Source of the DNA: Lutibacter oricola
GTDB taxonomy: Bacteria; Bacteroidota; Bacteroidia; Flavobacteriales; Flavobacteriaceae
Reading direction: 5' to 3'
Length of the DNA: 64,000 nucleotides
NCBI RefSeq assembly: GCF_900106565.1
Contig: NZ_FNNJ01000008.1
Span: 62,001 to 126,000 of the forward strand
The notes under the pieces are model-generated. The model was not told the origin of the DNA. It saw only the letters and a list, made by a program, of their open reading frames with translations, and did not search any database. The translations under genes were made by a program, and so were the position numbers. Each line of letters starts with the position of its first letter. Within the stretch, counting starts at the first letter, position 1. Positions 10,281 through 17,400 of this stretch are shown here, in pieces.

Positions 10281-10643
10281 TTATCTAGGTCTATTTTGTG
10301 TTCCGTAAATTTTAGAACTCCATGGTGAATATGGTTTTTTAACTTGCTTTATTGTTAAAATTGCGCTTTCGTGATCGTGTTGTTGATCCATATACATATG
10401 AACCGCAGCACCAATAGCTGCTGCAATTTCTCCTGTGAAATCTTTATCAGCTTCAACTTTAATTTCGCTAATTTTTTTGTCTTTTCTTTTAGTAATAATT
10501 TTATATACATAAAGTAAAACCGGTAATCCGAAATTAAAGAATAATGCAAGCGTAACTAATGCACTAAAAACAATAAATAATCCTGTGAACAAAATAACGT
10601 ATCCTTCGCTAATTTGGTCGGTAACTAAGGGTAGTACAGTCAT
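10281..10643 (-). CDS. OadG-family Na+ pump decarboxylase gamma subunit
   Basis: A 120-residue single-pass membrane protein. One hydrophobic helix covers about residues 15-45, followed by a charged cytosolic tail (KIITKRKDKK) and the segment EIAAAIGAAVHMYM typical of the gamma/delta subunits of Na+-translocating decarboxylases. The gamma subunit assembles the complex and may hold a metal near the carboxyltransferase. The C-terminal PYSPWSSKIYGTQNRPR ending resembles Bacteroidota MmdD-type subunits. Its ATG overlaps the stop of the carboxyltransferase gene in a TAATG junction, implying translational coupling. Confidence 0.88.
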   Translation of the reverse strand: MTVLPLVTDQISEGYVILFTGLFIVFSALVTLALFFNFGLPVLLYVYKIITKRKDKKISEIKVEADKDFTGEIAAAIGAAVHMYMDQQHDHESAILTIKQVKKPYSPWSSKIYGTQNRPR

Positions 10644-12202
10644 TATAGTGGAATGTTTGAGTGTTTCTTAGGTGGATTTACTTCTTTTTTATTTTGAAGT
10701 AATTCTAGAGCTCTTACAATTCTAAAACGAGTATTTCTTGGTTCAATTACATCATCAATGAAACCGTATTTTGCAGCCTCATATGGGTTTGCAAATTTTT
10801 GAGTGTACTCATCTTCTTTTTTCTGGATAAACTCTTGTTTCTCTTCAGCATCTTCAATTTTTCTAATTTTAGATCCTTCTAATACTTCAACAGCTCCTTT
10901 AGCTCCCATTACAGCAATTTCTGCAGTTGGCCAAGCGTAGTTTACATCACCACGTAATTGTTTACAACTCATTACATCGTGAGCTCCACCATAAGATTTA
11001 CGTAATGTAATAGTTACTTTAGGTACAGTAGCTTCACCATAAGCAAATAATAATTTTGCTCCGTGTAAAATAATTCCTCCGTATTCTTGACCTGTTCCTG
11101 GTAAGAATCCTGGTACATCAACAAGTGTTACAATTGGAATGTTGAATGCATCACAAAAACGTACAAAACGAGCTGCTTTTCTTGAAGCTTCAATATCTAA
11201 TACACCAGCATAATATTTAGGTTGATTTGCTACAATACCTACTGGGTGACCGTTAAACCTAGCAAAACCAACAGATATGTTACGAGCATAGTTTCTATGA
11301 ACTTCAGTAAACTCACCATTATCGGCAAGAATTGAAATTACATCAACAATATCGTAAGGTTGATTTGGGTTTTCAGGAATAATTTCATTTAAAGCATCTT
11401 CTAATCTATCAATAGGATCGTTACAAGTAATAACTGGAGCTTCTTCTAAATTATTAGATGGTAAATAACTTAATATTTTACGAACTAATAATAAGTTTTC
11501 TTCATCATTTTCTGCTAAGAAGTGAGAAACACCTGATCTAGTAGAGTGAATTTTTGCACCACCTAATTGCTCAGTTGTTACAACCTCACCCGTTACTGTT
11601 TGTACAACTTTTGGTCCTGTAACAAACATATAACTTGTTTCTTCAGTCATAATGGTGAAATCTGTTAATGCAGGAGAATAAACTGCACCACCAGCACAAG
11701 GTCCTAAAATTGAAGAAATTTGTGGAATTACACCAGAAGCCATAATATTACGTTGGAAAATTTCAGCATAACCAGCTAAAGATCTTACACCTTCTTGAAT
11801 ACGTGCACCACCTGAATCGTTTAATCCGATAACTGGCACTCCAATTTTCATTGCCATATCCATAACCTTACATATTTTTAATGCGTAAGTTTCAGATAAT
11901 GAACCTCCAAACACTGTAAAGTCTTGAGCAAAAAGATAAACAATTCTTCCGTCAATAGTTCCGTGTCCAGTTACAACACCATCAGAAAGATAAATTTGTT
12001 TATCTAATCCAAATGATTTTGTTCTGTGAGTTACAAACATGTCAAACTCTTCAAAACTATCTTCGTCTAATAAAATATCAATACGTTCACGAGCTGTTAA
12101 TTTTCCTTTAGCGTGTTGTGAGTCAATACGCTTTTCTCCACCACCTAATTTTGCTTTAGCTCTTTTTTCAATGAGCTCATTAATTTTTTCTTGATTTGCC
12201 AT
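10643..12202 (-). CDS. mmdA: Acyl-CoA carboxyltransferase subunit (methylmalonyl-CoA decarboxylase alpha / propionyl-CoA carboxylase beta)
   Basis: A 519-residue crotonase-fold carboxyltransferase with N and C halves. Visible signatures are [27 protein letters not shown] with the glycine-rich oxyanion loop, and in the C half [28 protein letters not shown] and the SYGGAHDVM stretch. It transfers the carboxyl group between (S)-methylmalonyl-CoA and biotin. The linked gamma, biotin and beta genes indicate the Na+-pumping decarboxylase. The same protein can act as propionyl-CoA carboxylase beta when paired with a biotin carboxylase. Length matches the family. Confidence 0.94.
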   Translation of the reverse strand: MANQEKINELIEKRAKAKLGGGEKRIDSQHAKGKLTARERIDILLDEDSFEEFDMFVTHRTKSFGLDKQIYLSDGVVTGHGTIDGRIVYLFAQDFTVFGGSLSETYALKICKVMDMAMKIGVPVIGLNDSGGARIQEGVRSLAGYAEIFQRNIMASGVIPQISSILGPCAGGAVYSPALTDFTIMTEETSYMFVTGPKVVQTVTGEVVTTEQLGGAKIHSTRSGVSHFLAENDEENLLLVRKILSYLPSNNLEEAPVITCNDPIDRLEDALNEIIPENPNQPYDIVDVISILADNGEFTEVHRNYARNISVGFARFNGHPVGIVANQPKYYAGVLDIEASRKAARFVRFCDAFNIPIVTLVDVPGFLPGTGQEYGGIILHGAKLLFAYGEATVPKVTITLRKSYGGAHDVMSCKQLRGDVNYAWPTAEIAVMGAKGAVEVLEGSKIRKIEDAEEKQEFIQKKEDEYTQKFANPYEAAKYGFIDDVIEPRNTRFRIVRALELLQNKKEVNPPKKHSNIPL

Positions 12203-12245
12203 TTTATGTGCTTATCTGTTTTTAATAAATGTATTATTTAATATT

Positions 12246-12647
12246 TTATTTAGAACAAAGTTCTGTAAGTACTCCTTGAGTAGATTTTGGGTGAAGGAAA
12301 CCAATGTTTAATCCCTCAGCACCTGGTCTAGATACTTTATCTACTAATCTAACACCTCTTTCTTCAGCAGTTTTTAAAGCTTCTGAAGCATCTGGTACAG
12401 CGAATGCAATGTGGTGTATTCCTTGTCCTTTTCTTTCAATATATTTCCCTATTGGTCCATCAGGAGAAGTACTTTCTAATAATTCGATTTTAGTGTCACC
12501 AACTTGAAAAAATGCAGTTTTTACTTTTTGGTCAGCAACCTCTTCAATACTGTAGCATTTCATTCCTAAAACACCTTCGTAATATTTAATTGATTCTTCT
12601 AAGTTTTCAACAGCAATTCCTATGTGTTCGATGTGTGAAATATTCAT
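12246..12647 (-). CDS. mce: Methylmalonyl-CoA epimerase
   Basis: A 133-residue glyoxalase-fold protein with paired beta-alpha-beta modules. The motifs HIEHIGIAVENLEESIKYY and GQGIHHIAFAV supply metal-binding His residues (about His6 and His86), with later Glu residues in VKTAFFQVGDTKIELLE and GVLTELC. It interconverts the S form made by the carboxyltransferase and the R form used by the mutase, so it joins the two halves of the cluster. It is the first gene of the minus-strand block, with a consensus promoter about 50 bp upstream and a symmetric dyad further up. Confidence 0.96.
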   Translation of the reverse strand: MNISHIEHIGIAVENLEESIKYYEGVLGMKCYSIEEVADQKVKTAFFQVGDTKIELLESTSPDGPIGKYIERKGQGIHHIAFAVPDASEALKTAEERGVRLVDKVSRPGAEGLNIGFLHPKSTQGVLTELCSK

Positions 12648-12696
12648 AATGTAGTTTTTATATGTGTTATTTTGTTTAACTAATTTATTGATACTA

Positions 12697-12704
12697 CAAA
12701 ATTA
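12697..12704 (-). promoter_or_regulatory. Predicted promoter -7 element for mce-mmdA
   Basis: On the minus strand this reads TAATTTTG, an exact match to the Bacteroidota TAnnTTTG element. Transcription would start near 12690 and give a leader of about 43 nt before the mce ATG. I could not assign a clear TTG element at the usual 19-20 nt spacing, so an activator may be needed. Confidence 0.55.
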
Positions 12705-12741
12705 ACCCAACCCTTATTTTAAAGATATGATGTTTATCATA

Positions 12742-12785
12742 AAACCCTGAAAACTACTAAAACGTTTTAGTGGTGGTAAGGGTTT
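12742..12785. promoter_or_regulatory. 44-bp symmetric dyad, probable operator
   Basis: The core is a perfect 16-bp palindrome, ACTAAAACGTTTTAGT, at 12756-12771. An outer pair, AAACCCT (12742-12748) and AGGGTTT (12779-12785), is separated from the core by exactly 7 nt on each side. Both share the centre 12763.5. The element lies about 75 bp upstream of the predicted mce transcription start and in the 3' flank of the threonine dehydrogenase gene. The CG-centred core resembles LacI-type operators, but no linked regulator gene is visible. Confidence 0.6.
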
Positions 12786-12848
12786 GGATACAAGGTTTAT
12801 ATACCTTATTCAAGGTGTTAATTTATATGGGGATATTAAATTTAAAAC

Positions 12849-12883
12849 AAAAAGACCTTACATTTTTTTGGTAAGGTCTTTTT
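12849..12883 (-). terminator. Intrinsic terminator downstream of threonine dehydrogenase
   Basis: A 13-bp stem, AAAAAGACCTTAC with GTAAGGTCTTTTT, and a short T-rich loop. On the minus strand it ends in a T run, 9 bp after the dehydrogenase stop. It isolates that gene from the methylmalonyl-CoA block. Confidence 0.88.
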
Positions 12884-12891
12884 AAAAATTA

Positions 12892-13848
12892 TTAGAGTAT
12901 TTTGTATTTTGAGTGAAGATTGTTTAACATTTTTTCACTCATTTTTACAATGTCATATTTATGGTTCCAGCCCCAATCTTTTCTTGCGCTAGAATCGTCT
13001 ATGCTTTTTGGCCAGCTATCTGCAATAGATTGTCTAAAGTCTTCCTTATACTTAATTGTAAATTCTGGTACTATTTTTTTTATTTCTAATGCTAGTTCTT
13101 CTGGAGAAAAACTCATAGCCGATAAATTATAGGATGATCTAACTTTTATAGTTTCTGGTTCCGCATCCATAATTTGAATAGTGGCATCAATAGCATCATC
13201 CATATACATCATAGGTAATTTGGTTTCTTTTTTTAAAAAAGATTTGTATTTACCTATTAATAGTGCTTTATGGTAAATTTCAACAGCATAATCTGTTGTT
13301 CCTCCGCCAGGGTTTGCTTTCCAACTTATAATGCCTGGATAACGAATGCTTCTAACATCAACACCGTATTTGTTAAAGTAGTATTCGCACCAACGTTCAC
13401 CTGTTTGCTTGCTAATACCATAAACCGTAGATGGTTCCATTATTGTTTCTTGAGGCGTATTTTCTTTAGGTGTTGTTGGTCCAAAAACAGCTATGGAACT
13501 TGGCCAAAATATTTTTTTAACTCTGCCTTCTTTTGCGAGATTTAAAACGTTAAACAAAGAATCCATATTTAACTCCCAAGCTTTTTCTGGAAATTTTTCT
13601 CCTGTTGCAGAAAGCATTGCGGCCATTAAATAAATCTCATTTATGGCGTACTTATCTACAATATTAGAAATGGAGTTATAATCCATTGCATTTATAAATT
13701 CGAATGGCCCTGATTTCATTAATTCTTTATTACCCTCTCTAATATCTGATGCAATTACAGAATTTTTGCCATTAATTTCACGCAATTTTAAGGTGAGCTC
13801 AGTTCCAATTTGTCCGCAGGCTCCAATTATTAAAATGCTTTTTTTCAT
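12892..13848 (-). CDS. L-threonine 3-dehydrogenase, SDR (GalE-like) type
   Basis: A 318-residue extended short-chain dehydrogenase. The NAD-binding glycine motif GACGQIG lies at residues 8-14, and the catalytic pair is in STVYGISKQTGE (Tyr-x3-Lys). The stretch YPGIISWKANPGGGTTDYAVEIYHKAL is diagnostic of the short-chain threonine dehydrogenases known from Flavobacterium and mammals, as opposed to the zinc-dependent medium-chain enzyme. It oxidises L-threonine to 2-amino-3-ketobutyrate with NAD+ in the cytosol. It is monocistronic, with its own promoter and a strong terminator. A generic nucleotide-sugar epimerase is the alternative but fits the signature less well. Confidence 0.88.
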   Translation of the reverse strand: MKKSILIIGACGQIGTELTLKLREINGKNSVIASDIREGNKELMKSGPFEFINAMDYNSISNIVDKYAINEIYLMAAMLSATGEKFPEKAWELNMDSLFNVLNLAKEGRVKKIFWPSSIAVFGPTTPKENTPQETIMEPSTVYGISKQTGERWCEYYFNKYGVDVRSIRYPGIISWKANPGGGTTDYAVEIYHKALLIGKYKSFLKKETKLPMMYMDDAIDATIQIMDAEPETIKVRSSYNLSAMSFSPEELALEIKKIVPEFTIKYKEDFRQSIADSWPKSIDDSSARKDWGWNHKYDIVKMSEKMLNNLHSKYKIL

Positions 13849-13874
13849 TTATTAATAGTAGTTTTATCTAATTT

Positions 13875-13882
13875 CAAATATA
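13875..13882 (-). promoter_or_regulatory. Predicted promoter -7 element for threonine dehydrogenase
   Basis: On the minus strand it reads TATATTTG, an exact TAnnTTTG match, 26 bp upstream of the ATG. No clear TTG element was found at 19-20 nt spacing. Confidence 0.45.
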
Positions 13883-13962
13883 CAGAAATTTAATAATGAC
13901 ATAATATAGGTATTGTTTTTTATCAAATTTATATTTTTTTAGAACAACAGTTTATTTATTAG

Positions 13963-13970
13963 TATTTTTG
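13963..13970 (+). promoter_or_regulatory. Predicted promoter -7 element for the 13989 lipoprotein gene
   Basis: It reads TATTTTTG, a TAnnTTTG match, 18 bp before the ATG at 13989. It overlaps the alternative TTG start at 13968, which is one reason to reject that longer start. Confidence 0.5.
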
Positions 13971-13988
13971 ACGGTAATTATTTTAAAA

Positions 13989-14612
13989 ATGAAGTACCTA
14001 TTTAGCCTTTTAATTATTGTTTTAGTTTTTTTAGTTTCGTGCAATAAGTCGCCTAAACTTAATGAAGTTTCTAAAACAAACGATACTATTGTAAATTCAG
14101 ATAAAATTGTAAGTACAATTAGTACAACCTTAATTCCATCAGCAAAAAAAGCAATCGAAAATTGGAAGGAATATAAAGATCTTGATGAGTTTTTGTTGAA
14201 GTATTATAATATTTCGAAATTTGAAGCTTTAACAAATGCAAAAGAATTAACAGGGTTGGTAAAACTAATGAAAGATTCTATTAGAGTAGAGAATTTGAAA
14301 AGTTTAAATGTAAAGGCTAGAATTAATGTGCTTGAAAACCAAACTTTAAGACTTGCAGATATGGCATTAATCTCTTCAATATCTGACGAGGAAGTTACCA
14401 GTGAAGTACTTAAAATTGTTGAATTGTATGATGCCTTTAATTCAAAAATAAATACAATTTATAAGGCTGAAGAAATTCAAAAAGCATTAGAAATTGATAC
14501 TGAAAGCCCAGTTCTTTTAGAAGAGGAAAAGGTAACGAAGAGAATTAATTCAACTAGAAAAAAAGCTCCTAAAGCTAAAATTCCATTAAAAAACAGAAAA
14601 TCAATACAATGA
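13989..14612 (+). CDS. Small helical lipoprotein of unknown function
   Basis: Starting at ATG 13989 the protein has 207 residues. It begins with a short lipoprotein signal peptide (MKYLFSLLIIVLVFLVSC) with the lipid-carrying Cys at residue 18. The mature part is mostly predicted alpha-helical, rich in Lys, Glu, Leu and Ile, and ends in a strongly basic tail (RKKAPKAKIPLKNRK). I recognise no domain or catalytic motif. A longer frame from a TTG at 13968 would begin inside the predicted promoter and is rejected. It overlaps the next gene by 4 bases (ATGA), so the two are probably translated together. Confidence 0.75.
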   Translation: MKYLFSLLIIVLVFLVSCNKSPKLNEVSKTNDTIVNSDKIVSTISTTLIPSAKKAIENWKEYKDLDEFLLKYYNISKFEALTNAKELTGLVKLMKDSIRVENLKSLNVKARINVLENQTLRLADMALISSISDEEVTSEVLKIVELYDAFNSKINTIYKAEEIQKALEIDTESPVLLEEEKVTKRINSTRKKAPKAKIPLKNRKSIQ

Positions 14613-15133
14613 AAAAGGTACTATATTTAATTCTTATAAGTTTTACGGTGTTAGTTGGTTGTAAGAATAACGAGAAAGCGGTTGTTGTAGATAAAGAAGT
14701 GGAAAAGGAAGTGATTTGCGATAAATTGGATAAATGGCACGAGAATGCAGCAAAAGCTGATTATGAAGCTTATTTTAATGGAATGACGACCGATGGTGTT
14801 TTTATAGGAACTGATGTAACCGAAAATTGGACAATTGATGAATTTAAATCCTTTAGCAAGCCTCATTTTGATAAAGGAAAAGCTTGGAGTTTTAAAGCTG
14901 TTGATAGAAATATATATATCTATGAAAACAATGAATTGGCCTGGTTTGATGAGGTTTTAGATACTTGGATGGGTGTTTGTAGAGGTTCAGGAGTTGTTAA
15001 AAAGGTAAATAGCCAATGGAAAATACAACACTATGTACTTTCATTGACTATTCCTAATGATAATATTAATAACGTAATTAAAATAAATAAAAAGAAAGAC
15101 TCTCTATTTTTAAAGAAGTTTTTTATACACTAA
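14609..15133 (+). CDS. SnoaL/NTF2-like lipoprotein
   Basis: A 174-residue protein with a lipoprotein signal peptide ending LVGC (Cys18). Residues about 38-155 have the layout of a SnoaL_3/DUF4440 cone: an initial helix LDKWHENAAKADYEAYFNGM, then DGVFIGTDVTENWTIDEFKSF, then paired strands WFDEVLDTWMG, GVVKKVNSQWKIQHYVLSLTIP. Such proteins bind small ligands or act as minor hydrolases or isomerases; no catalytic residue can be assigned here. It is translationally coupled to the upstream lipoprotein. Its stop overlaps the stop of the convergent next gene by 3 bases. Confidence 0.8.
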   Translation: MKKVLYLILISFTVLVGCKNNEKAVVVDKEVEKEVICDKLDKWHENAAKADYEAYFNGMTTDGVFIGTDVTENWTIDEFKSFSKPHFDKGKAWSFKAVDRNIYIYENNELAWFDEVLDTWMGVCRGSGVVKKVNSQWKIQHYVLSLTIPNDNINNVIKINKKKDSLFLKKFFIH

Positions 15134-15486
15134 AAGTCTATTACTTCTTTAGTATTAATTTTTTCGATGTTTGTTATTTTATTGTTGTCGTAAGTAACTT
15201 TTGTAATCTCATCTTTTTTATAGTACATCCAAGTTCCAACTTTTACACCTTTTTGGTAAAAAGCTACGCATTGCCTTGTTCCATCTTCATTGAAACTTTC
15301 CCAAGATCCGTGTAAAATTTTTCCATCATCAGTATAAAAACCGTGTTGCATTAATTCTCCACTATTATAATATAATTTAACTTCTAATAAGTCTCCTTTT
15401 TTTGCTGTAGTTTTTAACTTTGTGTTTTGAGCGTATGAGCTAATTGAGATAGCTAGAATTGCGAGTATAAAGGCTAATTTTTTCAT
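15130..15486 (-). CDS. Secreted MORN-2 repeat (YwqK-like) protein
   Basis: A 118-residue protein with a Sec signal peptide (residues about 1-19, ending SSYAQ). The mature part carries MORN-type strand repeats: VKLYYNSGELMQHGFYTDDGK, then SWESFNEDGTRQCVAFYQKGV, then WMYYKKDEITKVTYDNNKI. Databases often label this family YwqK-type antitoxin, but in Flavobacteriaceae small secreted copies are common and no toxin gene is adjacent. Its biochemical role is unknown. It is a single gene, convergent with the SnoaL-like gene. Confidence 0.75.
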   Translation of the reverse strand: MKKLAFILAILAISISSYAQNTKLKTTAKKGDLLEVKLYYNSGELMQHGFYTDDGKILHGSWESFNEDGTRQCVAFYQKGVKVGTWMYYKKDEITKVTYDNNKITNIEKINTKEVIDF

Positions 15487-15577
15487 GTTTTGATTGATTT
15501 TTTTGTTTGTTATTTCAAAGTTAAGATAACCTTAATTTAAAAATAATGATAAAAATCAGTCTTATAAAAGCTTAACA

Positions 15578-16048
15578 TTAGAGTAGTTTGTTTAAGCAAT
15601 TATTTATGATATCATTTTCGTAACCTTTAGATTTTAAATAGTTAAAAACCTTTACTCTTTTTTTATAGCTGTTGCTTTCTTTTACAAGGTTTATTTTTTT
15701 TGAAGCTAACATATCTAAGTTTTGGAGATATTGATTTTCGTTAATTTCTTTTAAGCCACTTTTAATATTGTAAGTTGAAATATTTTTAAACTTCAGCTCA
15801 TTTACAATTTTAATTTTCCCCCATTTTTTTATAGAAAACTTGCCTCTAACAAAAGCTTTTGAAAACCGTTCTTCATTTAAAAAATTGTGCTCCATTAAGT
15901 GTAAAATAATGAGCTCTTTGGCTTCGGTAATCATATTTAAATTGTGCAGTTTTTGTTCAACTTCTTTATGACACCTTTCTTGGTATGCACAATATTTTTC
16001 TAACAACCTTGTTGCTTCGGTTACTGTATATGTTTTTGAATAGGGCAT
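15578..16048 (-). CDS. recX: Regulatory protein RecX
   Basis: A 156-residue, almost entirely helical protein made of three tandem three-helix repeats, which is the RecX architecture. Recognisable segments are CAYQERCHKEVEQKL near the start, HNFLNEERFSKAFVRGKFSIKKWGKIKI in the middle (the best conserved RecX stretch) and VFNYLKSKGYENDIINNCL at the end. RecX binds RecA filaments and limits recombinase activity. No recA is linked, which is normal in Bacteroidota. Length is typical (about 150-160). Confidence 0.9.
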   Translation of the reverse strand: MPYSKTYTVTEATRLLEKYCAYQERCHKEVEQKLHNLNMITEAKELIILHLMEHNFLNEERFSKAFVRGKFSIKKWGKIKIVNELKFKNISTYNIKSGLKEINENQYLQNLDMLASKKINLVKESNSYKKRVKVFNYLKSKGYENDIINNCLNKLL

Positions 16049-16094
16049 TTTTTTTGTAAATTCGAAATAAATAAAACTAATAAAAAATAAAAGT

Positions 16095-16589
16095 ATGAAA
16101 ATTGTTATGAAACAAGTGATTTTATTGATTGTTTATGTCTTATTAGTTAGTTGTTGGCCACCTGCTGATAATCCGCCTATTTATAGTATGTATGAGCCAG
16201 AAATAATGACTAGGTCTGATTTTGATAACTCAATAGTACTAAAAGAAGTTAAAGAAATTCAAGAGTCAGGTAAAATATATGTTATTGGAGATTTTTTATA
16301 CATTAATGATAAAAATTCTGGGTTTCATATATTAAATAATAACAATCCAAAAACCCCATTTAAACAGAGTTTTATAGAAGCTCCTGGAGCAACAGATGTA
16401 GCAGTTAGGAATAATACACTTTATATAAATCAAGCAACCGACTTGGTTGTACTCACATTAAATAACAGTACTGGAGGTTTAAATGTAGAAAAAAGGCTGA
16501 AAAATGTTTTTCCGGTGATGATGTCTCCTGATGGATACTTTCCAAACATTGAGGATAATGAGGTTGTTGTTAATTGGAAATTAAAATAA
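16095..16589 (+). CDS. LVIVD-type repeat lipoprotein, N-terminal-half-like
   Basis: A 164-residue protein with a lipoprotein signal peptide (Cys20 in VLLVSC). An internal Met at residue 5 is an equally good start. After a Pro-rich linker, residues about 57-140 contain LVIVD/beta-propeller style blades: GKIYVIGDFLYINDKNSGFHILNNNNP and ATDVAVRNNTLYINQATDLVVLTL. The protein ends soon after the second blade, so it is too short for a complete propeller. The next gene, 3 bp downstream, supplies further blades with its own signal peptide. The two may act together, or may be halves of what is one longer protein in relatives. Confidence 0.72.
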   Translation: MKIVMKQVILLIVYVLLVSCWPPADNPPIYSMYEPEIMTRSDFDNSIVLKEVKEIQESGKIYVIGDFLYINDKNSGFHILNNNNPKTPFKQSFIEAPGATDVAVRNNTLYINQATDLVVLTLNNSTGGLNVEKRLKNVFPVMMSPDGYFPNIEDNEVVVNWKLK

Positions 16590-16592
16590 GTT

Positions 16593-17336
16593 ATGAAAAA
16601 GTTTATTACATATTTTAGTATAGTTGCAGTAGTTTTTTTTAGTTGTGATAATAATGATACAAGTAACGGAAATGTTTCTTCAAATGATGGGCAAGGAGGT
16701 TCTTTGGCAGTTTTTGCTCTAAAAGGTAATTATTTATATACGGTAGATTATCAAAATTTAAACGTGTTCAATATTCAAAATGAAAAAAGTCCAGTTAAAG
16801 TGAATACTATTAGCATTGGTTTTGATATCGAAACTTTATTTAGTTTTAAAGAATATTTATTTATAGGTTCACAAAGAGGGATGTTTATTTATGATGTTTC
16901 TAGCCCGGAATTACCTAAAAAAGTATCGGAATCAAATCATTTTACAGCTTGCGACCCTGTTGTTGCAAATGATGAGTACGCCTATGTTACATTGCATTCA
17001 AATACAAACTGTGGAGGTATGCAAAATGAATTGTTGACTTATGATATTGCCGATGTTTATAATCCAGAATTGTTAAATGTAAGAGAGTTAGATGGCCCGA
17101 AAGGATTAAGTTTATACAATAATTATTTGTTGGTTTGTGATAGTGATGTGAAAATATTTGATGTTTCCGATCCTACAAACTCTATATATGTTACTTCAAT
17201 TCCAGTTACGTATTCGTTTGATATTATTGTTAGAGAAAATCATGTTTTTATTATTTCTGAGATAGGTATATATCAATATTTGTTAGATAATGACAATATT
17301 GAAGGGTACGAAAAATTAAGTGAGTTAATTTTTTAA
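16593..17336 (+). CDS. LVIVD repeat lipoprotein
   Basis: A 247-residue lipoprotein (signal peptide ending VVFFSC, Cys18) followed by a Ser/Asn/Gly-rich linker and about five beta-propeller blades: GNYLYTVDYQNLNVFNIQN, EYLFIGSQRGMFIYDVSSP, EYAYVTLHSN, NNYLLVCDSDVKIFDVSDP and ENHVFIISEIGIYQYL. LVIVD repeats occur in surface-exposed lipoproteins of Bacteroidota and are presumed to bind protein or glycan partners; no enzymatic role is known to me. It lies 3 bp after the preceding LVIVD lipoprotein and is followed by a strong terminator, so the two form an operon. Confidence 0.82.
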   Translation: MKKFITYFSIVAVVFFSCDNNDTSNGNVSSNDGQGGSLAVFALKGNYLYTVDYQNLNVFNIQNEKSPVKVNTISIGFDIETLFSFKEYLFIGSQRGMFIYDVSSPELPKKVSESNHFTACDPVVANDEYAYVTLHSNTNCGGMQNELLTYDIADVYNPELLNVRELDGPKGLSLYNNYLLVCDSDVKIFDVSDPTNSIYVTSIPVTYSFDIIVRENHVFIISEIGIYQYLLDNDNIEGYEKLSELIF

Positions 17337-17347
17337 AAATAAAAAAA

Positions 17348-17377
17348 CAGCTCAAAAAACTATAAGTTTTTGAGCTG
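17348..17377. terminator. Intrinsic terminator between the LVIVD operon and the efflux operon
   Basis: A stem of about 11 bp, CAGCTCAAAAA with TTTTTGAGCTG, around a small loop with one bulge. It lies between two convergent operons and has an A tract on the left, so it probably works best for the minus-strand efflux operon. Confidence 0.75.
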
Positions 17378-17400
17378 CTTACTATTTTATATTTTTTTAA

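Noticed and set aside
13270-13545. Plus-strand open frame opposite threonine dehydrogenase
   Set aside because: Antisense shadow without a plausible protein.
15130-15486. Toxin-antitoxin system suggested by the YwqK-type annotation of the MORN-2 protein
   Set aside because: The protein has a Sec signal peptide and there is no toxin-like neighbour.
16589-16593. Frameshift joining the two LVIVD genes
   Set aside because: The second gene has a complete lipoprotein signal peptide and linker of its own, so a single frameshift does not explain the split.
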